Below, in pieces: positions 55,163-64,000 of a stretch of DNA of 64,000 nt. The translations under genes and the position numbers were made by a program. The stretch's first letter is position 1, and each line of letters starts with the position of its first letter. Source of the DNA: an uncultured Trichormus sp. (GTDB lineage Bacteria; Cyanobacteriota; Cyanobacteriia; Cyanobacteriales; Nostocaceae); the NCBI GenBank assembly GCA_936914905.1, contig CAKZGI010000288.1, forward strand, positions 1-64,000, given 5' to 3'. A model generated the notes under the pieces. It had not been told where the DNA came from and did not search any database. It saw nothing but the letters and a program-made list of their open reading frames with translations.

Positions 55163-57073
55163 TTAAAAGGTGTTTTCAGGCTTGTCTGTATCACTAGGGG
55201 CTTTTGTAGTGGTTGTTGTCTTTTCATAGATTTTCTTATCTTCCTTGGGAAGAACTTGTTTAGCAGCATTTTCCGCTGCTTGCTTAAATATTGGGTCTAA
55301 TTTATCTTGCCAGTATTTAATATTGGGTAACTTTTCTGGATGATCTCGATAAGCTACGACTTTATCCCATTGGCCGTTATCAATGGCTCGGTTAATTTCA
55401 TTAGCAAGTGCTTCTGCCTTTTCCCAATCTTTTTGCCATTGATTCATAATTTCAACAGTTTCTTTGATTCCTGAAGCAGCATTAGCTGGAACTGATTTGA
55501 GAATTGCGATCGCACCATTTACATCACCTGACTCAAACTTCTGTCTGGCACGTCCTACTATTTTCTGTTTGTCCTCATTAGCTGGCTTTCTCTCAGTTTC
55601 AGAAGTTGATTGATCAGATATTTCCGGTTTGGAAGTAAATACAGTAATTGGTTCTGGTTGTGGTGTAGGAATTGGTCGAGATGCGATTAAAGGCTGATCA
55701 TCTACGGTTTGAATGGAAATTCCTTGATCCCTTAAACAAGAAATCCATTGATCATTATTAGAAATCACATCTGAATGCGCCCAAGCCAAACGTCCAGATT
55801 TTAGTTTCAGTTCTATCCAACCACGTTTTGTGCGCTTACCAGTAATATCAAATTCACTAGCATCACCAACTATTTTTAAAATATTATCAGAATTGATACC
55901 ACTCGGTTCAGAACGGATATTAGAATTAGCTGTGACTACAGCCAAGCAGTTTTTCTTACTACTTCTTGCTGTCCAATTAGCAGCTATATTTTTCACATTG
56001 GGATATAAATTTGTGACCAAAGCCGCTGCACTACCTGCTAATAAGATGCCAATAATTAAAGGTAATGGATCAGGTTTACTAGATTCTGTAAGAGGTTTAT
56101 TAACTGCATTGTTAATTACAGGATTAGTAGGGGCTACAGCGACAGTGTGCTGTGAAACAACTTGAGATGGGGGTGGGAAAGATGGAGATTTGCGGGCTTT
56201 GTAGCTAAGTTGTTTCGGAGCTTCTGAAGATAAGGAATATCCAGAGGTAAGATTCAGAAAATCTCTACACGCTTGCAGTGCTTCTGTAGCTGTTTGGTAG
56301 CGGTCTTTGAAGTGATAACGGACCATCTTACTTAAGATTTCTGCCAAGTGGTAGTTAACAGGAAGAAAATGCTGCCAGAGAATTTCACCGGTATTAGGAT
56401 CTTCTTGTAATTGCTTGGCTGGTACTCCGGTTAAGGTTTGAATACCAATAATCCCCAAGGAATAAATATCACTATTAGGACGGGGTTTACCTTGTCCCTG
56501 TTCTGTAGGCATATAGCCAGGTGTACCAATAGCTACAGTAGCACTAGTCTGTGCGGCAACTGTGACTAAAGGCGATCTCAATTGTTTGACTGCTCCAAAG
56601 TCTACCAAAACCAATCTATAATCACAAGACCGACGAATTATATTATCTGGCTTAACATCCCGGTGAATCACACCTTGTTGATGGACAAATTCTAAAATAC
56701 CCAGAACTTCCAGCAACATTTGCATGACTTGGCTTTCACTCCAAGGTTGGCCGGGGATTAGTTCTTCACTTAGGGTATGTCCATCAATGTATTCTTGGAC
56801 TAAGAAAAATTCTTGATTTTCGTCAAGATAAGCGAGTAGCCTGGGTATTTGGTCATGATTACCTAGCTTTTCTAAAGTTTCCGCTTCGTTATTGAATAGA
56901 TGTTTAGCAGTTTCAAAAATTTTGGGATCTGTGCTAGCTGATCTGAGGTGTTTGACGACGCAAATGGGATTACCAGGTCGTCTAGTATCTTGGGCAATAT
57001 AAGTTTGACCAAATCCTCCCGTTGCCAAAATGCGTATGACTTGGTATCGATGGTCTAGTAGTTTGCCTATCAT
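55163..57073 (-). CDS. Serine/threonine protein kinase with SH3-like domain
   Basis: A 636-residue Hanks-type kinase. Kinase motifs: the P-loop ILATGGFGQTYIAQD, the lysine in VVKHLRS, HRDVKPDNIIRR, the DFG in LVDFGAVKQ and GTPGYMPTEQGQGKP. The kinase domain ends near residue 275. A transmembrane helix (LPLIIGILLAGSAAALVTNL) follows, then an SH3-like domain around VVTANSNIRSEPSGINSDNI and a charged C-terminal helix region. This makes it a membrane-anchored sensor whose extracytoplasmic part reads an unknown signal. The architecture is common in cyanobacteria; substrates are not known. Confidence 0.93.
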   Translation of the reverse strand: MIGKLLDHRYQVIRILATGGFGQTYIAQDTRRPGNPICVVKHLRSASTDPKIFETAKHLFNNEAETLEKLGNHDQIPRLLAYLDENQEFFLVQEYIDGHTLSEELIPGQPWSESQVMQMLLEVLGILEFVHQQGVIHRDVKPDNIIRRSCDYRLVLVDFGAVKQLRSPLVTVAAQTSATVAIGTPGYMPTEQGQGKPRPNSDIYSLGIIGIQTLTGVPAKQLQEDPNTGEILWQHFLPVNYHLAEILSKMVRYHFKDRYQTATEALQACRDFLNLTSGYSLSSEAPKQLSYKARKSPSFPPPSQVVSQHTVAVAPTNPVINNAVNKPLTESSKPDPLPLIIGILLAGSAAALVTNLYPNVKNIAANWTARSSKKNCLAVVTANSNIRSEPSGINSDNILKIVGDASEFDITGKRTKRGWIELKLKSGRLAWAHSDVISNNDQWISCLRDQGISIQTVDDQPLIASRPIPTPQPEPITVFTSKPEISDQSTSETERKPANEDKQKIVGRARQKFESGDVNGAIAILKSVPANAASGIKETVEIMNQWQKDWEKAEALANEINRAIDNGQWDKVVAYRDHPEKLPNIKYWQDKLDPIFKQAAENAAKQVLPKEDKKIYEKTTTTTKAPSDTDKPENTF

Positions 57074-57239
57074 AATTCCCTCCCCAGTTTTAATACCTAA
57101 TTTTCCAGTTGGTAGTCAATATCTCCAAATTTTCTCCTAAGAAATCCACTATCTTGAGAAAAGATTTAGAGTAAAAACGCAGTTCTTTAATAAAACCAAC
57201 AAATTCTTTCTTTTCTTTTAGTATCTCTGTTAACTAGCA

Positions 57240-57728
57240 ATGCCACCTAAGATAACAAATTCCACTGTATGGCAGCAATCCGAACTGCTGATGCAGCCTG
57301 CTTTTATTCGGGTTGTCGATAATATTCGTAAGCACCTTGATATATCCTCTTGGAAAGGAACTTATCATGATGTAGTGATTTGGCCTCCTGGTACAACTGA
57401 TGAAACAAAAGTTGTAGTGACACAGTTATTGCAAGATATGGAAAATGCCACACCGCAACAGGTGGAAGATATTAGGAAAAATCTTGCCACTTTGCCTATG
57501 CCCCATCCAGGATACCATTTGCGCTTGCAACGTCAAGAGCAGCAAGTCAATGTGGATTTGTGGGATATGTGTTATCAAGTGTGTTTTTTAAATTACGATG
57601 CTGAGAATATCTCAGTAGATATTGATACTAGTTTATTCGATGACTTAGGAGAAGTGGATTGGCAAGATCTGGAAAATAAGACGAAGATGCTGGTCAAGCA
57701 GCTATTTGAGAGTTTACCAGAGGCGTGA
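57240..57728 (+). CDS. Conserved hypothetical protein
   Basis: A 162-residue acidic soluble protein beginning MPPKITNSTVWQQSELLMQP, with no signal peptide. Conserved-looking pieces are IRKHLDISSWKGTYHDVVIW, MPHPGYHLRLQRQEQQVNVD and DMCYQVCFLNYD (two cysteines four residues apart). I recognise it as a cyanobacterial protein of unknown function. It diverges from the kinase gene (166-bp gap). Confidence 0.7.
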   Translation: MPPKITNSTVWQQSELLMQPAFIRVVDNIRKHLDISSWKGTYHDVVIWPPGTTDETKVVVTQLLQDMENATPQQVEDIRKNLATLPMPHPGYHLRLQRQEQQVNVDLWDMCYQVCFLNYDAENISVDIDTSLFDDLGEVDWQDLENKTKMLVKQLFESLPEA

Positions 57729-57729
57729 T

Positions 57730-58010
57730 GTCTGGGGGGTCTGGTGTGGGAATATACACCCCTCTCATATACTTGATCAAACAGAATTCAGAACCTGCCA
57801 ATATAACTAAATAAAAACTGATTAGAGAAACAAGAAAAGACATTCTCAGTTCGATGGAATGATCATTCCATTCACGGTTTGGGAAACCCTTTTTAAGGGC
57901 TTCAATTTGCTCTTTGGTAAAAGTGGCAGCTATTTCTAGTGAGATTTGAGCAAAAAAGTTCTCACGCAGAGGATTAATATCCTGTTTTTTTTATTTTGTA
58001 GTATTGTCAT
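57730..58010 (-). pseudogene. Small conserved cyanobacterial protein gene, frameshifted
   Basis: From ATG 58010 the minus strand reads MTILQNKKK, then an A8 run changes frame. The correct continuation is QDINPLRENFFAQISLEIAA, TFTKEQIEALKKGFPNREWN and ELRMSFLVSLISFYLVILAG. This matches my recollection of a roughly 100-residue cyanobacterial protein with an FAQISLEIAATLTKEQ motif and a C-terminal membrane helix. A single-base change in the A-run and loss of the normal C terminus make it non-functional. Function of intact homologues is unknown to me. Confidence 0.55.
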
Positions 58011-58340
58011 ATTTTCGTTGCAGAGATATTTTAAGACTAAGCATATTACATCTATTAGTTAATAAATAACACATTCTTTTATAAAATTTACTGTAATTAC
58101 ACTAAAAAAATTTTCGTTCTTTTGCCAAAAACCACTTATTTTGGACTATATTTTGTTATTTGTATTGATGATAATTTTACGAATAAGCAGTCAATTAGAC
58201 AATAGGGGAATTTACTGAAGGGTATCCCAAAATTTTTTGCTTAAAGGGGAAAGGGAAAGAAAAACATTTACCTTTTAACCTTTTTCTAAACTAATTTACC
58301 ACTTCCAGGTTTAAAATTTAGTCAAAATTTAGTGTTCTAT
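58011..58340. other. Intergenic region between two pseudogenes
   Basis: 330 bp, very AT-rich, with no recognisable frame or structure. Part of the missing 3' end of the M16 peptidase gene may have been here. Confidence 0.4.
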
Positions 58341-59025
58341 TCAGATGGACTGCACCGTATGCACATCTTCGGGGGTAACTTGAGCGATCGCACTCAAATA
58401 CTTTTCAATATAATGAAAGTCTCCAGCAATAACTTGGTTATAAGCCAATTGACTAGCTTGACTCGTGATATCTTGATTATTCAAAATAAAACCAGCGTCG
58501 AGTTGTGTTTTCGCTCGGTTTAATTCTTCATGACCACACGCTTTTCACGAGTTAGTTGCTCTGAGTCTATTAAAGCATTTTTCATGCGATCGCTTTCCAG
58601 AGTCAACAGTGCTTCTAACTTATCTCACTGCACCCTACCAAAATCAGCCGTTTCATCAAAACTAGTAAAAGCATTAAACTGACTATCCAAATTGCACCGG
58701 ACGGTCAGTAGTACCCTTAAACATTAAATGTTCAAGTTGGTGAGAAATCCCATTTTCTCCTTTTCCCTCATTGCGGGATCCAACCTTGTACCAAACCTGC
58801 ACACTTAGGTGCAGTATGTACTTCTTTGGTGCAGTATGTACTTCTTTCCTGAGTACAGTTAAGCCATTTTCCAACACCGTTTTTTGAACCCCTTGGGTGA
58901 AACAGAGTGCAGAAACAGATGTAACTACTGGTGTGGCAGCACTGGTAAAATCGCCAGAAAACGGCATGAACAATCAGAATCACACTGAAACATAACGCTA
59001 GGAGCATATAAAAACGTAGCTTCAT
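58341..59025 (-). pseudogene. M16-family zinc peptidase, badly degraded
   Basis: From ATG 59025 the frame opens with a signal-like start (MKLRFYMLLALCFSVILIVH), then breaks. Another frame gives QKTVLENGLTVLRKEVHTAP, VQVWYKVGSRNEGKGENGIS and the zinc motif HQLEHLMFKGTTDRPVQFG (H-x-x-E-H). Further pieces are SQFNAFTSFDETADFGR, LLTLESDRMKNALIDSEQLT and, after a large deletion, EELNRAKTQLDAGFILNNQD to EDVHTVQSI. Several frameshifts, stops and the loss of most of the protein make it dead. A 20-bp exact tandem duplication at 58808-58827 and 58828-58847 lies inside it. Confidence 0.88.
58808..58847. repeat. 20-bp perfect tandem duplication inside the M16 pseudogene
   Basis: GGTGCAGTATGTACTTCTTT is repeated exactly twice. 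On the coding (minus) strand it lies right after KEVHTAP, where intact homologues continue VVTVQVWYK, so it is an insertion in former coding sequence. Confidence 0.9.
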
Positions 59026-59272
59026 AAGCCAGCCATTCACGAAAAAAAGTTACAGTTGTAGAATAGAGTCTGAGAGGATAGACGAACTAGATTTTTCTAT
59101 TTACATTTAACTTAATTCCTCTTAATTAAATTGACTAAAATATCTAGCCAACCCAAGGAACAGCAGATAAAGTATGACACTCACCGCTACTCATAGTGGG
59201 AACGACAATGAAAGTGATTGAATTAGTTACAGGTTATCTTGTTCTCTAACCATAAAGACACAACGAAAAAAC

Positions 59273-61342
59273 CTAAAACTCAACCCCCAAAACCCGCACT
59301 AAAAACGCCCACTTATCCGCCGCTTCCTCAATAATTTTCCCCGTTGGTTTACCTGCACCATGTCCAGCTTTTGTTTCAATTCTAATAAACACCTGTGCAT
59401 TACCAACATGAGATTCTTGCAAAGCTGCCGCAAACTTAAAACTATGGGCAGGAACTACCCTATCATCATGATCAGCCGTAGTAATTAAAGTAGTAGGATA
59501 AGCTGTCCCCATCTGCAAATTATGCAACGGTGAATAAGCATAAAGAGTTTTAAACTCCTCCGCATTTTCTGAAGAACCATATTCAGCGACCCAAGCCCAA
59601 CCAATAGTAAATAGATGGAAACGCAACATATCTATCACACCCACTGCGGGTAAAGCAGTAGCAAATAAATCAGGGCGTTGTGTCATACAAGCACCCACCA
59701 ACAAACCACCATTACTAGCACCACCAATAGCCAGTTTTTTAGGTTGAGTGTAATTATTAGCAATTAACCATTCAGCCGCAGCAATAAAATCATCAAAAAC
59801 ATTCTGCTTTTTCTCCTTCATTCCCGCTTGATGCCATTCTTCTCCATATTCACCACCACCGCGCAAATTAGGTACAGCATAAACTCCCCCCATTTCCAGC
59901 CACACTAACAAACTTACGGAAAAATTAGGAGTCAAGGAAATATTAAAACCGCCATATCCATAGAGATAAATTGGGTTATTGCCATCTAATCTAATGCCCT
60001 TATTGTGAGTGATAAATATAGGTACTTGTGTACCGTCTTTACTTTGATAAAAGACTTGTTTTGTCTCATAATCATTAGGATTAAAATCTATCTTGGGCTG
60101 ACGGAAAATTTCACTTTTACCAGTTTTCATGTAGTAGCGGTAGATAGTGTCTGGTCTAATAAAGCTGGTGAAACTGTAAAATATTTCTGTATCATGACGT
60201 TTACCACGAAAACCTGCAGCAGAACCGAGTCCTGGTAATTCTACTTCGCGGATAAAGTTACCAGTGAGATCAAATATTTTAATTTGGGTGTGAGCATCTT
60301 GGAGATAATTAGCCACAAATTGATTATTTAAAATCCCAACACTTTCTAATGTTTCTGCGGCTGGGGGAATAATTTCTAACCAATTTTCTGACGCTTGATT
60401 TTGAGCATCAATGGCAACCACTCTACCCCGTGGTGCATTTAAATCTGTACGAAAATAGAAAACTTCATCATCATGATCGATAAAGCTATAATCTGCCTCA
60501 AATTGGTTAATTAATTCGACTACTTCAGCATTAGGGTTAGTCAAATCTTTGTAAAAAGCCAAGTTTCTGTGGTCAGTTCCTAGCCAAACAGAAATAATCA
60601 GATATTTGCCATCTTCTGTGACAGTTCCACCAAAACCCCATTCTTTTTCATCAGGACGATGATAAATCAATATGTCTTCTGATTCAGATGTACCAATTTT
60701 GTGGTAATAAAGTCTGTGGTAATAATTAACATCTTCTAATTTGGTTTTTTCATTTGGTTCATCATAACGACTGTAGAAAAAACCTTGATGGTCATGAGTC
60801 CAAGAAGCACCAGAAAATTTAACCCATTTTAAATGATCTTGTAAATCTTCACCTGTTTGAATATCTCTAACTTTCCATTCTTGCCAATCTGAACCAGAGG
60901 TAGATAAACTATATCCTAAAATTTGACCATTTTCACTAATTTCAATTCCCGAAAGAGCAACTGTACCCTCTGCGGAAAATTGATTAGGGTCTAGTAAAAC
61001 TCTAGGTTCTGCATCTAAAATGGGGAGAATATAGAGAACACTTTGGTTTTGCAGTCCGTTATTTTTGAAATAAAAGTAGTTTCCACCTTCTTTAAAGGGA
61101 ATACCATACTTTTCATAATCCCATAATTTTGTGAGACGCTGTTTAATTTTTTCTCACGCTGGAATTTGGTTTAGATAAGTGAAAGTAATTTGATTTTGTG
61201 CGTCAACCCAGGCTTTTGTTTCTTCCGAATCTGGATCTTCTAAAGCAGGGTAAGGATCGACAACTATAGTACCGTGATAATTATCAACTTGATTGCTTTT
61301 TTTGGTGGTGGGATAGGTGAGAGGAGTTTGAGAATCAGACAT
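59273..61342 (-). pseudogene. Prolyl oligopeptidase (S9A), interrupted by one in-frame TGA
   Basis: From ATG 61342 the gene encodes [37 protein letters not shown] and YLNQIPA, then TGA at 61156-61154, where homologues have arginine (CGA), followed in the same frame by EKIKQRLTKLWDYEKYGIPF and the remaining roughly 625 codons. The beta-propeller is followed by the alpha/beta-hydrolase domain with GGASNGGLLVG (catalytic Ser), DHDDRVVPAHSF (Asp) and TKAGHGAGKP (His). Everything downstream of the stop is open to the end, about 690 codons in total. Either this is a very young pseudogene or the stop is read through or a sequencing error. PYPALEDP also differs from the usual PYRWLEDP. Confidence 0.85.
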
Positions 61343-61433
61343 AGTTATAGAAATTATTGCGGTGCATTCTCTATTCTCCCCATATCCGCATCTTTAGGCT
61401 ACTACTCAAGAACATAAATTAGGTTTTGGGTAG

Positions 61434-64000
61434 TCAGGACTTTTCCCGGTCCCCAGTCCCTACTTTAGCGATAACCAGTTTTTCCCCTTTCAGCATCCGG
61501 GAAGCAGCTTCTAGTAGTGCTTCTTCTAGATAGGGTTTGGTAAAGTAACCACTAGCACCCAATTGAACGGCCATTTGTCTATGTTTATCTGCACCTCGTG
61601 AGGTGAGCATAGCGATAGGTAAATGATTGAAAGTGCTGTCTTTTTGGATGCGTGATAGCAATTCTAGTCCATCACATCTGGGCATTTCAATGTCACAGAA
61701 GACGATATCGCAAGGTAAACCAGAACGTAGTTTATCCCAGGCTTCTTGACCATCACGGGCTTGTTCAACGCGATAACCTGCTTTGTTGAAGGTGAGGGAA
61801 AGTAGTTCTCGAACAGTGATTGAGTCATCGACTATTAGAACTGTGGGTTCAACTTTTACTTCTGGGGCTTCAAGCATAGGAGGAAGGGCTTTCCGCGGCC
61901 AAGAACCGCCACCAATTTGTCTGGACATCTTACCTTGGAAGATGTCGATGATTTCTAAAACGTCGGCAATGGGCATAATGCGACCATCACCAAGAACGGT
62001 AGCACCGGCTACACCACTTGGTTTGGGTGCTGGCCCTTCAAATTGTTTAATAACTATTTCTTGCTCGCTGAGAACTTGGTCTATTTGGAGGGCAACCATT
62101 GAATTGCCTGAGCGCAAGATCACGACAGAAAGCATGTCATCATCTCGCGTACTGCTGTAGATACTGGCGCGACTGATCTGGCGATTGAAGGCTAAAATTT
62201 CTTGTAAAGGTCGGAATGGTAGAACTGTATCCCGCCAGTAAATAAATGATTGTCCATCAATATCTTTGTGAATATCTGTGACGGGTATATCTAGTGTGTC
62301 TTCTACGCCGTCCATTGGGAAGGCAATTCTGGATTTATCGGATATGCAGCAGAGAGCTTTGCAGATACTCAGGGTGAGTGGTAGACGAATGGTGAAGGTG
62401 GTTCCTTTACCTAGTACAGAATCTGTGCTAACTGTGCCGCGAATTTCGTTAATATCGTTTTCAACTACGTTCATGCCCACACCCCGGCCTTTGATATCAT
62501 CAATTTCATCGGCGGTGCTGAAACTGGGCAGGAACAAAAGTTCATAGAAGTCTTGGCGCGTCATATTTTGCGCTTCTTCTGGTGTGATGATCTCTTTTTG
62601 AATTGCTTTCAGTTTGACCTTATGGTGATCAATACCAGCACCATCATCGGTGACGGAAATGACTGTTTGGTTACCTTGGTGGAAAGCGCGGATAGTAATG
62701 ATGCCCAGAGGTAGTTTACCTGCTGCTTTGCGGACTTCTGTTGTTTCAATACCGTGAGCGATCGCATTGTTGAGCATATGAGTGAGTGGATCGGTGAGAT
62801 GATCCAAAATCATCTTGTCAATTAATGTATCTGCCCCTTCTGTTACCAACTCTACTTGTTTTCCATACTTGATACCGTTATCCCGCACTCCTCGACGCAA
62901 GCGATCAATGGCTTGAGCAAAAGGCACCATTCGCGCTTTGGTTAGTCTTTCTTGTAGCTGGGTGGTGACTTGGCGGAACTGCCGTGCTACACGCTCAGTT
63001 TCTTCGGTGACAAAGTCAATGTCGCTGGCTGACTCCCGCACTCGGACAATGTATTCTATTGTTTCTTGGGAGAGGGTATGGAAAAGGGTAAATTGATCCA
63101 TTTCCAGTTCGCTGAAGCCTCTGTCATTATTAGCATTGCTAGACTGTCCATATTCTCTGGATCTGCGGCTGCCTAACAGAGAAGCTTCTAGGAGTGATCG
63201 CTCGTATAACTCCTGCATTCTTCCACCCACATCTGAAAGATGCTGTACTTGAATCAGCAAGTTATCCAATGACTGTCGTAGACGTTCATGATCCTGCTCT
63301 AAGGTGTTACGATTTACCACCAACTCTCCAACTAAGTTACTCATCTCATCCAGTTGTTTAACTGGAATCTTCATGCCTTCTTCTCTGAGCCGACGAGTAG
63401 TGGGACGTGGTGTTGTTTTACTGGGAGTAGATTTTGTAGTTCTGCCTTGAGCTGCAATGCTTTGATTGGCTTCAGCCAGCAATTTCTCTAAGTTCCTAAA
63501 TTCATCGGATATTTCTGAGTCCACAAACGCATTCTGAGCTTTGGAGACTCTTGCTTGACTGACTATCGGTGCTGTTTTAGGCGTTTCTACTGCTTGGGCA
63601 TCATCTGTATTCAGCAATGCTTCTAAAGCCGCAAAATCCACATCTGGTATGGAATCCAGATTAGGGGATAAATCTATTTTTCCATCTAATAATGTTTCTA
63701 AATCAGCAAATTCATCCTGGATATGAACCTGATTTTCTGGATTAGCTACTGCTATAGTTTCCGCCTCTAGTTGTTCATGATTTGCTTGTTCAAGGTTGAC
63801 CAGAAACTGATCAGATAAATCATCTGTAATTTCGTTTTCTAGCCCCAATTCTAAGAAAGTAGCATCCCAGGAGGCGGTATTGATGTCTTGTACCAAAGTT
63901 TCGTTGACTTCTTGGTCTTGTGCCTCTGGCTGTGTCGGGACACTCAAACTGAGAAGATTGAAATTGTGATCAGTATCAATATCAATCTTTTTATTTTCCT
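61434..64000 (-). CDS. CheA-type hybrid histidine kinase / response regulator (5' end outside window)
   Basis: The frame is open to the right edge, so the N terminus is missing; a TTG at 63947 is only an internal possibility. The visible part (about 850 residues) has an acidic linker region, the dimerisation domain KIPVKQLDEMSNLVGELVVN, an HATPase with LTDPLTHMLNNAIAHGIET and DDGAGID and GRGVGMNVVENDI, a CheW-like regulatory domain, and a C-terminal receiver (TVLIVDDSITVRELLSL, phosphorylatable Asp in IVFCDIEMP). The Hpt domain expected at the N terminus must lie beyond the window. Such CheA-REC proteins act in taxis and pilus or hormogonium control in cyanobacteria. Confidence 0.92.
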   Translation of the reverse strand, partial: ENKKIDIDTDHNFNLLSLSVPTQPEAQDQEVNETLVQDINTASWDATFLELGLENEITDDLSDQFLVNLEQANHEQLEAETIAVANPENQVHIQDEFADLETLLDGKIDLSPNLDSIPDVDFAALEALLNTDDAQAVETPKTAPIVSQARVSKAQNAFVDSEISDEFRNLEKLLAEANQSIAAQGRTTKSTPSKTTPRPTTRRLREEGMKIPVKQLDEMSNLVGELVVNRNTLEQDHERLRQSLDNLLIQVQHLSDVGGRMQELYERSLLEASLLGSRRSREYGQSSNANNDRGFSELEMDQFTLFHTLSQETIEYIVRVRESASDIDFVTEETERVARQFRQVTTQLQERLTKARMVPFAQAIDRLRRGVRDNGIKYGKQVELVTEGADTLIDKMILDHLTDPLTHMLNNAIAHGIETTEVRKAAGKLPLGIITIRAFHQGNQTVISVTDDGAGIDHHKVKLKAIQKEIITPEEAQNMTRQDFYELLFLPSFSTADEIDDIKGRGVGMNVVENDINEIRGTVSTDSVLGKGTTFTIRLPLTLSICKALCCISDKSRIAFPMDGVEDTLDIPVTDIHKDIDGQSFIYWRDTVLPFRPLQEILAFNRQISRASIYSSTRDDDMLSVVILRSGNSMVALQIDQVLSEQEIVIKQFEGPAPKPSGVAGATVLGDGRIMPIADVLEIIDIFQGKMSRQIGGGSWPRKALPPMLEAPEVKVEPTVLIVDDSITVRELLSLTFNKAGYRVEQARDGQEAWDKLRSGLPCDIVFCDIEMPRCDGLELLSRIQKDSTFNHLPIAMLTSRGADKHRQMAVQLGASGYFTKPYLEEALLEAASRMLKGEKLVIAKVGTGDREKS

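Noticed and set aside
61783-62547. Forward frames opposite the CheA-type kinase
   Set aside because: They are antisense to a clear multi-domain protein and show no motif of their own.
1-64000. CRISPR arrays
   Set aside because: No regularly spaced repeats of 25-40 bp with unique spacers were seen; the tandem duplications have two copies and no spacers.

Overview
The window looks like chromosomal DNA from a filamentous, probably heterocyst-forming cyanobacterium (Nostocales). Evidence: low G+C; many copies of the HIP1 octamer GCGATCGC; a tRNA-Leu(UAA) split by a group I intron; a HetZ-family protein; ndhL, a Tic20/Ycf60-like protein, Ycf33/DUF751, DUF4327 and DUF3007 proteins; and a CheA-type hybrid kinase. 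At least eight genes are broken or degraded within 64 kb, and two-copy tandem duplications of 14-26 bp are scattered through intergenic and decaying DNA. That pattern suggests an eroding, possibly host-restricted genome; the Azolla cyanobiont lineage would fit, but this is inference.

Layout. 1-13 kb: housekeeping genes (argG, dedA, a STAS protein, rpsF, an FAH-family hydrolase, a Tic20-like protein, glyA, cinA) mixed with relics (DUF29, IS607 resolvase) and a broken WecA-like polyprenyl-phosphate sugar-1-phosphate transferase. 13.5-41 kb: one large, almost entirely forward-strand surface-polysaccharide locus. It encodes an ABC exporter (Wzm/Wzt), a hexapeptide acyltransferase, two pyruvyltransferases, about a dozen glycosyltransferases (GT2, GT4, GT10 and a GT8/GT77-like protein), a secreted RTX protein, a Wzy-like polymerase, a YdcF/DUF218 protein and a Wzc-like tyrosine autokinase. 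41-45.6 kb: DUF4327, a decayed ISKra4-like element with a 9-bp target duplication, rbfA and Ycf33, then a Dam-type methylase facing a frameshifted restriction endonuclease. 45.9-52.5 kb: HetZ-family gene, Sua5/YrdC, larC, two lipoprotein genes (one dead), a flippase-like membrane protein and intron-bearing trnL. 52.8-64 kb: ndhL, DUF3007, trpA, a membrane coiled-coil protein, a Ser/Thr kinase, dead M16 and S9 peptidase genes, and a CheA hybrid kinase running off the right edge.

How it works together. The central locus holds parts of both export schemes: ABC-dependent (Wzm, Wzt with a glycan-binding-type C-terminal domain, possible capping enzymes) and Wzy-dependent (polymerase, Wzc). It can plausibly assemble, decorate, cap and export a surface or extracellular glycan, but no Wzx flippase and no intact initiating transferase lie in the window. 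The best novelty candidates are the small CxxC protein coupled to Wzm, the RTX gene with its duplicated palindrome/terminator modules, and the recurrent tandem duplications.
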